A stretch of 64,000 nt of DNA from Acidisoma sp. PAMC 29798 (GCF_030252425.1 NZ_CP126994.1:2661001-2725000); one strand, 5' to 3'. Positions 25,715 through 38,166 are shown, counted from the stretch's first letter. The notes: generated by a model from the sequence alone, not told the origin. A program made the numbers and translations.

Positions 25715-26770
25715 ATGCGTCTGCTGATCACGGGTGGCTGTGGCTTTATCGGGTCGGCGGTCATCCGCCATCTGATCCGGGCGACGGATCATACGGTCGT
25801 CAATGTCGATGTCATGACCTATGCGGCGTCGGAAGATGCGCTGGAGGAGGCGCTGGACAGCGACCGCCACACCCTCGTCCGCGCCGATATCGCCGATACG
25901 GCGGCGATGAAGGCGGCCTTCGAAACCCATCAGCCCGATGCGGTGATGCACCTCGCCGCGGAAAGCCATGTCGATCGCTCGATCGACGGTCCGGCCGACT
26001 TCATGCGCACCAATATCATGGGCACCTTCTCGCTCCTCGAAGCCGCCCGCGCCTACTATGCGGGCCTGACCGGTGAGCGACGCGCAAACTTCCGCTTCCA
26101 CCATGTCTCGACCGACGAGGTTTTCGGCGCCTTGGAAGCGAACGACCCACCCTTCGTTGAGACCACGCCCTACGATCCGCGCAGCCCCTATTCCTCGTCC
26201 AAAGCAGCGTCGGACCATCTCGTGCGGGCTTGGTTCCACACCTATGGCCTGCCCGCCTTCGTCTCGAACACCACGAACAACTACGGCATCTGGCAATTCC
26301 CCGAAAAGCTGATCCCGCTGGTTCTGCTCAATGCGTTGGAGGGCAAGCCCCTGCCCGTCTATGGCGACGGGTCCAACCAGCGGGACTGGCTGTTCGTGGA
26401 AGACCACGCGGTCGCCCTGGTGAAAGTCCTGGAACAAGGCGTGCCGGGCGAAACCTATTGCATCGGTGCCCGCCAGCCGCGCAGCAACCTGCAGGTCGTC
26501 CACGCCATCTGCGCCGAACTCGACCGCCGGCTGCCCGACCCCGAGGGGCCGCGTTCGCGGCTGATCCGCTTCGTGACCGACCGGCCCGGCCATGACTTCC
26601 GCTATGAGATCGACCCATCGCTGGCGGAGGCCGCCATCGGCTGGACGGCCGAGCATGATTTCGAGCGGGGCCTGGCACGCACCATCGACTGGTATCTGTC
26701 GCATCGCGACTGGTGGGAAGCCATTCGCGGCGGCCGCTACACCGGCCAACGCCTCGGCACTGCTGCTTAA
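25715..26770 (+). CDS. rfbB: dTDP-glucose 4,6-dehydratase
   Basis: Second step of dTDP-L-rhamnose synthesis: dTDP-glucose to the 4-keto-6-deoxy sugar. The 351-residue extended SDR has the NAD motif TGGCGFIGSAV at the N-terminus, HLAAESHVDRSIDGP, the catalytic region SSK with YSSSKAASD (Tyr/Lys) and NNYGIWQFPEKLIPL, and VEDHA. First gene of a cassette with rfbA, rfbC, rfbD and a glycosyltransferase, all on the plus strand. Confidence 0.96.
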   Translation: MRLLITGGCGFIGSAVIRHLIRATDHTVVNVDVMTYAASEDALEEALDSDRHTLVRADIADTAAMKAAFETHQPDAVMHLAAESHVDRSIDGPADFMRTNIMGTFSLLEAARAYYAGLTGERRANFRFHHVSTDEVFGALEANDPPFVETTPYDPRSPYSSSKAASDHLVRAWFHTYGLPAFVSNTTNNYGIWQFPEKLIPLVLLNALEGKPLPVYGDGSNQRDWLFVEDHAVALVKVLEQGVPGETYCIGARQPRSNLQVVHAICAELDRRLPDPEGPRSRLIRFVTDRPGHDFRYEIDPSLAEAAIGWTAEHDFERGLARTIDWYLSHRDWWEAIRGGRYTGQRLGTAA

Positions 26771-26813
26771 ACTCCGACGCCCCGCTTCCGCCACTTAGAG
26801 GACGTACGAAAAA

Positions 26814-27698
26814 ATGAAGGGCATTTTGCTTGCGGGCGGCTCCGGCACGCGCCTGCATCCAATCACGCAAGCGACCTCCAAGCAGCTCCTGCCGGTCTAT
26901 GACAAGCCGATGGTCTATTATCCGCTGTCGACCCTGCTGCTGTCGGGCATCCGCGACATCATGATCATCTCGACGCCGGCCGACCTGCCGCAGTTCAAGC
27001 GTCTGCTGGGCGATGGCTCGCGCTTCGGGGTGAAGTTCACCTTCGCCGAGCAGCCGAGCCCGGACGGTCTAGCTCAGGCTTTCCTGATCGCTCGCGAGTG
27101 GTTGCAGGGCGAGGCCTGCGCGCTCGCGCTGGGCGACAACCTGATCCATGGCGAGCATCTCTCGGTCTTGCTGCGCGCCGCCGCCGCTCGGCCCGAGGGC
27201 GCCACGGTTTTCGCCTGCCAGGTGCGCGACCCCGAGCGCTATGGCGTGGTCAGCTTCGACGACACCGGCCGGGCGCTGGAGATCATCGAAAAGCCAGCGG
27301 TGCCCGATTCTAATTGGGCGGTAATCGGCCTCTATTTCTATGACAAGCGGGTCAGCGACATCGCCACCACCATCAAGCCCTCCGCGCGCGGCGAGCTGGA
27401 GATCACAGATCTCAACCAGGTCTATCTCCAGGAAGGGACGCTGCATGTCGAGCGGCTGGGCCGTGGCACCGCCTGGCTCGATGCCGGTACGCCGGACAGC
27501 CTGATGCAGGCAGCGACCTTCGTGCAGACCATCCAGTCCCGCCAGGGCATGTTGGTCGGCTCGCCCGAGGAAGTCGCCTTCCGCAAGGGCTTCATCGACG
27601 CCGACCAGCTCCGCACCCTGTCCCGCCAGCTCGGCAAGACCGAACTCGGTCGCGTCCTCGCCGAACTCGCCGACCACCACCCCGTGGGCCATTCGTAA
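26814..27698 (+). CDS. rfbA: Glucose-1-phosphate thymidylyltransferase
   Basis: First step of the dTDP-rhamnose pathway: glucose-1-phosphate plus dTTP to dTDP-glucose. 294 residues, the usual length, with the nucleotidyltransferase signature [17 protein letters not shown] and the dTTP-binding [17 protein letters not shown], plus GDNLIHG and EIIEKP. Starts 43 nt after rfbB. Confidence 0.97.
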   Translation: MKGILLAGGSGTRLHPITQATSKQLLPVYDKPMVYYPLSTLLLSGIRDIMIISTPADLPQFKRLLGDGSRFGVKFTFAEQPSPDGLAQAFLIAREWLQGEACALALGDNLIHGEHLSVLLRAAAARPEGATVFACQVRDPERYGVVSFDDTGRALEIIEKPAVPDSNWAVIGLYFYDKRVSDIATTIKPSARGELEITDLNQVYLQEGTLHVERLGRGTAWLDAGTPDSLMQAATFVQTIQSRQGMLVGSPEEVAFRKGFIDADQLRTLSRQLGKTELGRVLAELADHHPVGHS

Positions 27699-27710
27699 GG
27701 AGACGTGGAG

Positions 27711-28271
27711 ATGCAGGTCGAAAAACTCGCGATCCCAGAGGTTCTTCTCATTACGCCGCCGAAGTTCGGCGACAGCCGTGGCTTCTTTTCCGAAACCTTC
27801 AATGCGAAGAAGCTCGCGGCGGCGGCCGGCATCGATGGCGTCTTCGTGCAGGATAATCACAGCCTATCCCAGCAAAAGGGCGTCATTCGCGGCCTGCACT
27901 GCCAGCTTGCCCCGCATATCCAAGGCAAGCTGGTGCGTGTGGTGCGTGGCGCAATCTGGGACGTCGCGGTCGATGCGCGTGCGGGCTCGCCGACCTATGG
28001 ACAGTTCGTCGCGGCGGAGCTTTCGGCCGAGAACTGGCGCCAGCTTTGGGTGCCGGGCGGCTTTCTGCATGGCTTCTGCACGCTCGTGCCCGATACCGAG
28101 GTCGTCTACAAAGTCACTGGCGATTATGACAAAGCGAGCGAAGCCGGCGTGATCTGGAACGACCCGGACTTGGCTCTGCCCTGGCCTGTCGCGCCAGACG
28201 AGGCGGTCCTGTCCGACAAGGACAAAATTCTGCCCCGTCTGAAGGACGCCGGCACGCTGTTCACCTACTAA
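27711..28271 (+). CDS. rfbC: dTDP-4-dehydrorhamnose 3,5-epimerase
   Basis: Third pathway step, double epimerisation of the keto sugar. 186 residues of the RmlC cupin fold: DSRGFFSETFNAKK, the catalytic His in VIRGLHCQLAP, KLVRVVRGAIWDVAVDAR and WVPGGFLHGFCTL. Ribosome site AAGGAG at 27696-27701 fits ATG 27711 (spacing 9) and not a GTG at 27705. A REP pair separates it from rfbD. Confidence 0.95.
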   Translation: MQVEKLAIPEVLLITPPKFGDSRGFFSETFNAKKLAAAAGIDGVFVQDNHSLSQQKGVIRGLHCQLAPHIQGKLVRVVRGAIWDVAVDARAGSPTYGQFVAAELSAENWRQLWVPGGFLHGFCTLVPDTEVVYKVTGDYDKASEAGVIWNDPDLALPWPVAPDEAVLSDKDKILPRLKDAGTLFTY

Positions 28272-28275
28272 GATG

Positions 28276-28345
28276 GCGGGTAACGCTGCGCTCATCCGCC
28301 CTAAACCGCCACGCGTAGGGCGGATGAGCGCAGCGTTACCCGCCG
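28276..28345. repeat. REP pair between rfbC and rfbD
   Basis: Inverted units 28276-28305 and 28316-28345 with 10 nt between. Stem variant GGCGGGT/ATCCGCC (G.U pair in one position). GTAG foot facing inward in the right unit; the left unit has CTAA instead of CTAC. The pair starts 4 nt after the rfbC stop and ends 13 nt before rfbD. Confidence 0.85.
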
Positions 28346-28358
28346 AAGGAACCGCCCC

Positions 28359-29252
28359 ATGACCACCATTCTCGTCACCGGCGGCAGCGGTCAGGTCGCG
28401 CAGGCACTGGTTCGCCTGGCGCCCGCCCACGACATCGACGTGGTCTGCGTCGGCCGCCCCGACTTCGACTTCGACAAGCCCGAGACGATCGACGCCGTGT
28501 TCGCGAGCCGATCCTGGGATTATGTCGTCAACGCCGCCGCCTACACGGCGGTGGATGCGGCCGAGGGTGACGAGGCCGCCGCCGCCCGCGCCAATGCCAG
28601 CGGCCCCGCGACGCTCGCCAAGCTGGCGGCCGAAGCCGGCATTCCCTTTATCCATATCTCGACCGACTATGTCTTCGATGGCGGCAAGGGCGCGCCCTAT
28701 CTGGAGACGGACCCGACCAACCCGACCGGCGTCTATGGCCGCACCAAGCGCGATGGCGAAACCGATGTGATGGCGGCGGGCGGCCAGTCGATCATTCTGC
28801 GCACTGCCTGGGTCTATTCCGATACCGGTAAGAACTTCGTCCGCACCATGCTAAACGCTGGTGTCAAGCTGCCGAAGCTGCGCGTGGTCGGCGACCAGAA
28901 AGGCAGCCCGACCGCCGCCGGCGATCTCGCGACCGCCATCCTCGACATCATCGCCCTCATCGCGCGGGACGGCTGGAAACCCCAGTACAGCGGCATCTTC
29001 CACGCCACTGGATCCGGAGAGACGACCTGGCATGGTCTCGCTGTCGCGACCTTCGCGGAAGGCCAGCGGCATGGCGGCCCCTCCCCCGAGGTCGAGGCCA
29101 TCACGACCGCCGATTGGCCGACGCCGGCGCAGCGCCCTGCCGATTCGCGCCTGGACAATAGCAAGCTCGCCGACACCTTCGGCGTTACGCTGCCACCCTG
29201 GCGCGACAGCCTGGCCCGTACGGTCGACAGCCTGCTCGCCCCTAAGGCGTGA
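28359..29252 (+). CDS. rfbD: dTDP-4-dehydrorhamnose reductase
   Basis: Last pathway step, NAD(P)H reduction to dTDP-L-rhamnose. 297 residues with the SDR motif TTILVTGGSGQVAQAL, VVNAAAYTAVDAAEGDE, ISTDYVFDGGKGAPY, and the YGRTKRDGE catalytic Tyr/Lys. Its stop overlaps the start of the following glycosyltransferase by 4 nt (GTGA). Confidence 0.96.
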   Translation: MTTILVTGGSGQVAQALVRLAPAHDIDVVCVGRPDFDFDKPETIDAVFASRSWDYVVNAAAYTAVDAAEGDEAAAARANASGPATLAKLAAEAGIPFIHISTDYVFDGGKGAPYLETDPTNPTGVYGRTKRDGETDVMAAGGQSIILRTAWVYSDTGKNFVRTMLNAGVKLPKLRVVGDQKGSPTAAGDLATAILDIIALIARDGWKPQYSGIFHATGSGETTWHGLAVATFAEGQRHGGPSPEVEAITTADWPTPAQRPADSRLDNSKLADTFGVTLPPWRDSLARTVDSLLAPKA

Positions 29253-30160
29253 GCCGCTGCGCGATCCTGCTGTCTACCTATAACGGCGCGGAATTTCTCC
29301 GCCCGTTCCTGGCGAGCCTTGAGGCCCAAAATTTTCGCGACTGGGTAGTGCTATGGCGCGATGACGGTTCGACGGACGAGACAGTGGCGACCATGACGGC
29401 CTGGGGCGCGACGCAAGCCGCCCGGTTCCGCGTGCTCACCGAACCGTCGGGCAACCTCGGCGTCACGCTCAGCTTCATGACCCTGCTGCGCGCAGCGACC
29501 GCGTTTCCGGTCTTGGCCTTCGCCGACCAGGATGACGTCTGGCTGCCGGAGAAACTCGCTTGGGGCATCGACCGCCTGGCGGAGGTTTCGGCCGAAGTGC
29601 CCGCGCTGTACTGCGCCCGACAGATCCTGGTCGATCGGACGCTGGCCCGGACGGGCCTGTCCCCGGCCCTGCCAGACAATCCCGGCTTCCCGTCTAGCCT
29701 GACGCAGAATATCGCGACCGGTTGCACCGTGCTGCTGAATGCCGCTGCCGTGCGGTTGATAGCGACCAGCCGGCCCCCGGCAAAGACCTGGCATGACTGG
29801 TGGTGCTACCTGAAAGTGACAGCCGCCGGGGGCGTCGTCTGCTGTGATGATCGCGGCGTCATTCTCTACCGCCAACACGGCGCCAATGCGGTGGGCGCCG
29901 CAGGCGCCGCGCCCAAACGGGCCCTCGCCGCCGCCAGGCGTGGTCCCGCCGCCTTCATGTCGGTCTTTCGCGCCAACGTCAGGGCGCTCCGAACGGAGGA
30001 CAAAGACCTATCGCCCGCAGCACGTCAGGCCCTGGCGATTGTCGCCGACGGGCTTGCCGGCGGCGTGACCGCAAAAGGCCGCGCACTGCGTTTGCCCGGT
30101 CTGGCACGCACGTCCTGGTTGCAGACGCAGCTGTTTCGCCTCTGGTTCCTGATCGGCTGA
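29249..30160 (+). CDS. Family 2 glycosyltransferase, probably rhamnosyltransferase
   Basis: 303 residues of GT-A fold: CAILLSTYNGAEFLRPFLAS at the start, LWRDDGSTDET (nucleotide-binding Asp), FADQDDVWLPEK (DXD-like) and a C-terminal His-rich WHDWWCYLKVTAAGG. The GTG start overlaps the rfbD stop by 4 nt, so translation is coupled with dTDP-rhamnose synthesis; transfer of rhamnose to a surface glycan is the natural inference. No flippase or polymerase genes are present in the window. Confidence 0.85.
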   Translation: MSRCAILLSTYNGAEFLRPFLASLEAQNFRDWVVLWRDDGSTDETVATMTAWGATQAARFRVLTEPSGNLGVTLSFMTLLRAATAFPVLAFADQDDVWLPEKLAWGIDRLAEVSAEVPALYCARQILVDRTLARTGLSPALPDNPGFPSSLTQNIATGCTVLLNAAAVRLIATSRPPAKTWHDWWCYLKVTAAGGVVCCDDRGVILYRQHGANAVGAAGAAPKRALAAARRGPAAFMSVFRANVRALRTEDKDLSPAARQALAIVADGLAGGVTAKGRALRLPGLARTSWLQTQLFRLWFLIG

Positions 30161-30247
30161 GCAACGAGTGCCGAAAGACAGCGCAGACCTGCGCATAATG
30201 CCTATGTCCAAGCCCCGGACGGCTGCTTGCCGCACTGCAGCAGTTGA

Positions 30248-31291
<1,044 letters not shown>

Positions 31292-31295
31292 CGCG

Positions 31296-32492
<1,197 letters not shown>

Positions 32493-32493
32493 C

Positions 32494-33369
32494 ATGGCCA
32501 TCCTCGTCGATACCAATACCCGCGTCATCACCCAGGGCTTCACCGGCGCCCAGGGCACCTTCCATTCCGAGCAGGCCATTGCTTACGGCACCAAGGTCGT
32601 TGGCGGCGTGACGCCAGGCAAGGGCGGCTCCATCCACATCGATCTGCCCGTCTTCGACACGGTGGCCGAGGCGCGTGAGAAAACCGGCGCCAACGCCACC
32701 GCCATCTACGTGCCGCCGCCGTTCGCGGCCGATTCGATCCTAGAGGCGATTGCCGCCGAGATGCCGCTGATCGTCTGCATCACCGAGGGCATTCCCGTCC
32801 TGGACATGGTGAAGGTCCATCGCGCCCTGCTCGATTCGAAGTCGATCCTGATCGGGCCGAACTGCCCGGGCGTGATCACGCCCGACGCCTGCAAGATCGG
32901 CATCATGCCCGGCCACATCCATCGTCGCGGCAAGATCGGCATCGTCAGCCGCTCCGGCACGCTGACCTATGAGGCGGTCGCCCAGACCACGGCGGCGGGC
33001 CTCGGCCAGAGCACCTGCGTCGGCATCGGCGGCGACCCGGTGAAGGGCCTCGACTTCCTGGAAGTGATCCAGATGTTCCTGGAAGACCCTGAGACCGAGG
33101 CGCTGATCATGATCGGCGAGATCGGTGGCCAGAGCGAAGTTGTCGCCTCCGAGTTCATCAAGAGCAGCGGCACTAAGAAGCCGGTCGTCGGCTTCATCGC
33201 CGGGGCGACCGCCCCGCCGGGCCGCCGCATGGGCCATGCCGGCGCCGTCATCAGCGGCGGCAAGGACACGGCAGCCGCCAAAACCGAGGCCATGCTGGCC
33301 GCCGGCATCTTCGTCGCCGACAGCCCGGCCTCGCTCGGCAGCACCATGATTAAGGCCCTCGGCGGCTAG
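32494..33369 (+). CDS. sucD: Succinyl-CoA synthetase alpha subunit
   Basis: 291 residues: [19 protein letters not shown], CoA-binding [25 protein letters not shown], and the phosphorylated His in [18 protein letters not shown]. Followed after 12 nt by a strong hairpin without a T run, then sucA. Confidence 0.97.
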   Translation: MAILVDTNTRVITQGFTGAQGTFHSEQAIAYGTKVVGGVTPGKGGSIHIDLPVFDTVAEAREKTGANATAIYVPPPFAADSILEAIAAEMPLIVCITEGIPVLDMVKVHRALLDSKSILIGPNCPGVITPDACKIGIMPGHIHRRGKIGIVSRSGTLTYEAVAQTTAAGLGQSTCVGIGGDPVKGLDFLEVIQMFLEDPETEALIMIGEIGGQSEVVASEFIKSSGTKKPVVGFIAGATAPPGRRMGHAGAVISGGKDTAAAKTEAMLAAGIFVADSPASLGSTMIKALGG

Positions 33370-33381
33370 AAAGTGGCGGAA

Positions 33382-33404
33382 TCCCGGCGCATCATGCGCC
33401 GGGA
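33382..33404 (+). terminator. Perfect hairpin after sucD (no T run)
   Basis: TCCCGGCGCAT and ATGCGCCGGGA are perfect 11-bp arms around a single C. No T tract follows, so this may be an mRNA-stabilising or processing hairpin inside the sucCD-sucAB transcript rather than a full terminator. About 140 bp of gene-free sequence follow before sucA and may hold a second promoter. Confidence 0.5.
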
Positions 33405-33541
33405 ACAACCCTGCGACCTTGCTTGAACTGTCTGTGAATTGTCGGTGAGCGCCTATTTCTGGGGGGCGTCGCAGTCTATAGCCACTTCAGGCAGCGGCGG
33501 CCTCGTCCGGTCGGGCGGGGCTGTTCAAGAGCGGAGCCCCC

Positions 33542-36436
33542 ATGCCAGGCGTCGATAGTCTTGCCACCGCCTTCAACGGTGCGAATGCGGCTTTCATTGC
33601 CGATCTCTATGCACGATGGGTCCGTGCGCCCGGATCGGTCGATGCCAGCTTCGGAAATCTGTTCGAATCTCTGAACGACGAAGCGCGCTCGGTTTTGACC
33701 GATGCGTCAGGTGCCTCCTGGGCGCCACGCCACTGGGCGATCGAGGCAGACTCGCCTGCGCCTGTCCCCGCCGCAAAGACCGCCAAGCCGGTGCCCGTCG
33801 CGGACACCAAGCCCGCCCCTGTCGTCGCAGAAGCCGGGGAGCGCAACACCGCCTCCCTCGATTCGATTCGCGCCCTCATGCTGATCCGCGCCTATCGCGT
33901 GCGCGGCCATCTGGAAGCGAAGCTCGATCCGCTCGGGCAGCAAGTCCCGAAACACAATCCTGAACTTGATCCCGCAACTTACGGCTTCACGGAAGCCGAT
34001 TTCGATCGGCCGATCTTCCTCGACCATCATCTTGGTCTCGAAAAGGCGACGGTGCGGGAAATCCTGTCGCTGTTGCAGGAAACCTATTGCGGCCATCTCG
34101 GCTTCGAATTCATGCATATCCAGGATTCGACGCAGCGGGAGTGGTTGCAGAGCCGCATCGAAGGCGCGCCCTGGACCCATGACCTCAATCCCGGGCAGAA
34201 GAAGCAGCTTCTAAAGGAACTGACGGAGGCGGAAGCCTTCGAGGTTTTCTGCCAGAAGCGCTTCGTCGGCACCAAGCGCTTCGGCCTGGAAGGTGGCGAA
34301 TCGACCATTCCGGCGTTGCACACCATGATCCGCACCGGCGCCCAGGCCGGCGTCACGGAAGTGGTTATCGGCATGGCCCATCGCGGCCGCCTCAATACGC
34401 TCGTGAACGTCGTGAAGAAGCCCTTCACGGCAATCTTCAGCGAATTTGGCGGCGCCAGTTCCAAACCCGATGACGTGCAGGGTTCGGGCGACGTGAAATA
34501 CCATCTCGGCACCTCGACCGATGTCGAGATCGATGGCCACAAGGTCCATCTGTCGCTGCAGCCCAATCCGTCCCATCTCGAAGTCGTCGACCCCGTCGTG
34601 ATCGGTAAAGTGCGCGCCCGGCAGGATGAGGCCGGCGATACCCGCGGTCGCCACACAGTCATGGGCATTCTGCTGCATGGCGATGCCGCCTTCGCGGGCC
34701 AAGGCATCGTGTATGAGACGCTGGCGATGAGCCAGCTCATCGGCTACCGCACCGGCGGCACGTTGCATGTCATCACCAATAACCAGATCGGCTTCACGAC
34801 GGTTCCGGTGCATGCCTATTCGGGTCTCTATTGCACCGATGTCGCCAAATCCGTGCAGTCCCCCATTCTGCATGTGAATGGTGACGACCCTGAGGCGGTA
34901 CTGTTCGCGGCCAAGCTCGCCACCGAATATCGGCAGGAATTCGCGGCCGATGTCGTGCTCGACATCGTTTGCTACCGCCGCCACGGCCATAACGAATCCG
35001 ATGAGCCGGCCTTCACCCAGCCGATCATGTATCGCGCCATCGGCGGCCTGAAGACGACGCGCACCCTCTATGCCGAGAAGCTGGTCGCCGAAGGCACGGT
35101 GACCGAGGCAGAGGCAAAGGAAGGGTGGGACGCCTTCATCGCGAACCTGGAGCAATGCTTCCAAGTCGCCAAAGCCTATCGCCCGAACAAAGCAGATTGG
35201 CTTGAGGGTAAGTGGGCCGGCCTCAATCGCGGTGAGGATGACGAGACCAAGTCCGAAGACCCCACGGGCGTCCCGATAGAGACGCTGCGGGAAGTGGGCG
35301 CGGCGCTGGCCACCGTGCCCGGCACCTTCGACCTCAATCCCAAGATCGCACGTCAGCTCGAAGCCAAGAAGGTCGCGAGCGAGACCGGTGAGGGTATCGA
35401 CTGGGCAACAGGCGAGGCCCTGGCCTTCGGCACCTTGCTGCTGGACAAGCATCGTGTGCGGCTGTCGGGTGAGGATTGCCAGCGCGGCACCTTCAGCCAA
35501 CGCCATGCCGTGCTGATCGATCAGTCCAACCAGAACGAATATGTTCCGCTGAACAATATCCGGCCCGATCAAGCAAAGATCGAGATCTACAACTCCCTGC
35601 TGTCTGAAGTCGGCGTGCTCGGCTTCGAATATGGCTATAGCGTTGCCGACCCGAAGACGCTGGTCTTGTGGGAAGCGCAGTTCGGCGATTTCGCCAATGG
35701 CGCGCAGGCCGTGATCGATCAGTTCATCTCTAGCGGGGAGACGAAGTGGCTGCGCATGTCCGGCCTCACCCTGCTGCTGCCGCATGGCCATGAAGGCCAG
35801 GGACCGGAGCATTCCTCCGCGCGGTTGGAGCGGTATTTGCAGCTCTGCGCAGAGCTGAATATGCAGGTCTGCAACATCACGACGCCCGCGAATTATTTCC
35901 ATTCACTCCGCCGGCAGCTCAAGCGGAACTATCGCAAGCCTTTGGTGATCATGACGCCGAAGTCCTTGCTGCGTCATAAGCTTGCGGTCTCGCCGCTTAG
36001 CGAAATGGCCGAGGGCAGCAGCTTCCGCAAAGTGATCCCCGAGATCGATACGCTGGTGGCGCCGGATCAGGTCCGCCGCATCGTGATCACGACCGGTAAG
36101 ATCTATTACGACCTGCTCGCGGCTCGTCGGGAACGCGATATTCGCGACGTCGCGCTGATCCGGCTGGAGCAGATTTATCCCTTCCCGGCCATGGCGCTGC
36201 GCACCGCCCTGACGCTCTATCGCAATGCAGAAGTCATCTGGTGCCAGGAAGAGCCTGAGAACCAGGGCGCCTGGACTTTCGTCGATCGCAGGTTGGAGCG
36301 TGTGCTGGTGGCCATTGACGCGGCGTCCAAGCGCCCGCGTTATGTCGGCCGCGACGAGGCCGCCAGCCCTGCCACCGGTTCCGCCAAGATCCACGCGGCG
36401 CAGCAGGCGTCGATTGTGGATGCGGCACTTCAATAA
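33542..36436 (+). CDS. sucA: 2-oxoglutarate dehydrogenase E1
   Basis: Thiamine-diphosphate E1 that decarboxylates 2-oxoglutarate and transfers succinyl to lipoyl-E2. 964 residues: N-terminal E2-binding part (FIADLYARWVRAPGSVDASFGNLFESL), IRAYRVRGHLEAKLDPLG, ThDP region HGDAAFAGQGIVYETLAMS with ITNNQIGFTT, and the C-terminal transketolase-like domains with LPHGHEGQGPEHSSARLER. The length is typical for E1o. sucB follows after 36 nt. Confidence 0.97.
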   Translation: MPGVDSLATAFNGANAAFIADLYARWVRAPGSVDASFGNLFESLNDEARSVLTDASGASWAPRHWAIEADSPAPVPAAKTAKPVPVADTKPAPVVAEAGERNTASLDSIRALMLIRAYRVRGHLEAKLDPLGQQVPKHNPELDPATYGFTEADFDRPIFLDHHLGLEKATVREILSLLQETYCGHLGFEFMHIQDSTQREWLQSRIEGAPWTHDLNPGQKKQLLKELTEAEAFEVFCQKRFVGTKRFGLEGGESTIPALHTMIRTGAQAGVTEVVIGMAHRGRLNTLVNVVKKPFTAIFSEFGGASSKPDDVQGSGDVKYHLGTSTDVEIDGHKVHLSLQPNPSHLEVVDPVVIGKVRARQDEAGDTRGRHTVMGILLHGDAAFAGQGIVYETLAMSQLIGYRTGGTLHVITNNQIGFTTVPVHAYSGLYCTDVAKSVQSPILHVNGDDPEAVLFAAKLATEYRQEFAADVVLDIVCYRRHGHNESDEPAFTQPIMYRAIGGLKTTRTLYAEKLVAEGTVTEAEAKEGWDAFIANLEQCFQVAKAYRPNKADWLEGKWAGLNRGEDDETKSEDPTGVPIETLREVGAALATVPGTFDLNPKIARQLEAKKVASETGEGIDWATGEALAFGTLLLDKHRVRLSGEDCQRGTFSQRHAVLIDQSNQNEYVPLNNIRPDQAKIEIYNSLLSEVGVLGFEYGYSVADPKTLVLWEAQFGDFANGAQAVIDQFISSGETKWLRMSGLTLLLPHGHEGQGPEHSSARLERYLQLCAELNMQVCNITTPANYFHSLRRQLKRNYRKPLVIMTPKSLLRHKLAVSPLSEMAEGSSFRKVIPEIDTLVAPDQVRRIVITTGKIYYDLLAARRERDIRDVALIRLEQIYPFPAMALRTALTLYRNAEVIWCQEEPENQGAWTFVDRRLERVLVAIDAASKRPRYVGRDEAASPATGSAKIHAAQQASIVDAALQ

Positions 36437-36472
36437 ACCCAGTCTAGACCACCGATCCGATCAGGAGCGACG

Positions 36473-38044
36473 ATGCCGACCGAGATTTTGGTTCCCACGC
36501 TTGGTGAAAGCGTGACCTCCGCGACCATCGCCCGCTGGCTTAAGCAGGAGGGGGACACTGTTGCGGCGGACGAGCCCCTGGTGGAACTGGAGACGGACAA
36601 GGTCACGGTCGAGGTCAATGCGCCGACCGCCGGCGTGCTGAGCGCGATCCTGCATAAGGATGGCGCCGAAGTTGAAGTGGGTACCGTGTTGGGTGAGGTC
36701 GGCGGCGTCGCCGGCAAAGCCCCAGCCCCCGCCAAGGCTGCATCCGCGAAGAAAGCACCCACTGCTGCGCCCGTTGCTGTGGCACCCGAGCCCTCCGCGC
36801 CGACACCCGCGCCTGCCGCCGCGACCGGCACGACCGACATTGTGGTGCCGACGCTGGGTGAAAGCGTCACGACCGCCACCGTCTCCCGCTGGCTGAAGAA
36901 GCAGGGCGATGCGGTCACCGCCGACGAGCCATTGCTGGAACTGGAAACCGATAAGGTCTCGGTCGAGGTCAATGCCCCGGCGAGCGGCACGCTGTCCGCG
37001 ATTGCCGTGCCCGATGGGGCCGAAGTCGAAGTCGGCGCCGTGCTCGGCGCCATTTCCACCGGCGCGGTCACGCCCTCCGTCAAGCCGGCCGCGAACCCGG
37101 ATGCGGGCGTGAACCCGCCGCCGCGCGCCAGCGGCCCAGTCGCGCGCCCTGCGACACCGCCTTCAGACGTTTTTCCGGCCGCCGCCAAACGGATGGCTGA
37201 GGCCGGGGTTGCTGCCGCCAGTGTCGGCGCGGGTACCGGCAAGGATGGCCGCATCACCAAGGGCGATGTGCTCGAATTCCTCGCCAAGCCGCCGGCCGCC
37301 GTGGCCGTCGCGGCCGCGCCAAAAGCGGCGCGGGTGGATGGTGCGCGCGATGAGCGCGTGAAGATGACGCGCCTGCGCAAGACCATCGCCAGCCGCCTCA
37401 AGGAAGCTCAGAACACGGCCGCTATGCTGACCACCTTCAACGAGGTGGATATGTCCGCGACGATGGCGCTTCGCGCGTCCTACAAAGACGCTTTCGAGAA
37501 GAAGAACGGCGGCGTCCGCCTGGGCTTCATGTCCTTCTTCGTGCGCGCTTGCGTGGAAGGGCTGAAGGAATTCCCGGCCGTCAATGCCGAGGTCGATGGC
37601 GATGACATCGTCTACAAGAACTACGTTCATATGGGCATTGCCGTCGGTGGCCCGAACGGCCTCGTGGTGCCGGTGATCCGCGACGTGGACCAGATGAACT
37701 TCGCGCAGATCGAAGGCACCATCGCGAATTTCGGCAAGCGCGCGCGGGATGGCCAGCTCAAGCTCGACGAACTCACGGGTGGCAGCTTCAGCATCACCAA
37801 TGGCGGCGTATATGGCTCGTTGATGTCGACGCCGATCATCAACCCGCCGCAGTCGGCCATCCTTGGCATGCACAAGATCCAGGATCGGCCGATCGCCATT
37901 GCGGGCAAGGTCGAGATCCGGCCGATGATGTATCTGGCCCTCACCTATGATCACCGGGTCGTCGATGGCAAGGAAGCCGTGTCCTTCCTGGTCCGCGTCA
38001 AGGAATCGATCGAGGATCCGCGCCGGCTTCTGCTCGGACTCTAA
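36473..38044 (+). CDS. sucB: 2-oxoglutarate dehydrogenase E2 with two lipoyl domains
   Basis: Dihydrolipoyl succinyltransferase core, 523 residues. Two nearly identical lipoyl domains occur in tandem: residues 1-76 with lipoyl lysine in [11 protein letters not shown] (K43) and about 121-195 with [11 protein letters not shown] (K161), joined by an Ala/Pro linker. A peripheral-subunit binding domain (about 237-274, [13 protein letters not shown]) and the catalytic domain with [12 protein letters not shown] follow. E2o proteins usually have one lipoyl domain (about 400-430 residues), so this form resembles multi-lipoyl E2p, but the operon position and VPTLGESVT start fit E2o. Confidence 0.95.
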   Translation: MPTEILVPTLGESVTSATIARWLKQEGDTVAADEPLVELETDKVTVEVNAPTAGVLSAILHKDGAEVEVGTVLGEVGGVAGKAPAPAKAASAKKAPTAAPVAVAPEPSAPTPAPAAATGTTDIVVPTLGESVTTATVSRWLKKQGDAVTADEPLLELETDKVSVEVNAPASGTLSAIAVPDGAEVEVGAVLGAISTGAVTPSVKPAANPDAGVNPPPRASGPVARPATPPSDVFPAAAKRMAEAGVAAASVGAGTGKDGRITKGDVLEFLAKPPAAVAVAAAPKAARVDGARDERVKMTRLRKTIASRLKEAQNTAAMLTTFNEVDMSATMALRASYKDAFEKKNGGVRLGFMSFFVRACVEGLKEFPAVNAEVDGDDIVYKNYVHMGIAVGGPNGLVVPVIRDVDQMNFAQIEGTIANFGKRARDGQLKLDELTGGSFSITNGGVYGSLMSTPIINPPQSAILGMHKIQDRPIAIAGKVEIRPMMYLALTYDHRVVDGKEAVSFLVRVKESIEDPRRLLLGL

Positions 38045-38054
38045 TGGCTTAGAC

Positions 38055-38120
38055 GGCGGATAACGCTGCGCTCATCCGCCCTACGAGCCTGTCGGGTGGA
38101 AAAGCGCAGCGCATTCCACC
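38055..38120. repeat. Chimeric REP pair between sucB and lpd
   Basis: Left unit 38055-38084 has the GGCGGAT/ATCCGCC stem; right unit 38091-38120 has the GGTGGAA/TTCCACC stem with foot GTCG instead of GTAG. Six nt lie between. The two arms come from different sequence subtypes, unlike the other pairs. Confidence 0.8.
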
Positions 38121-38166
38121 GTAACGATCCAAGACGTGCCGGCGATCCACGCGGCGGAGAATTGAG

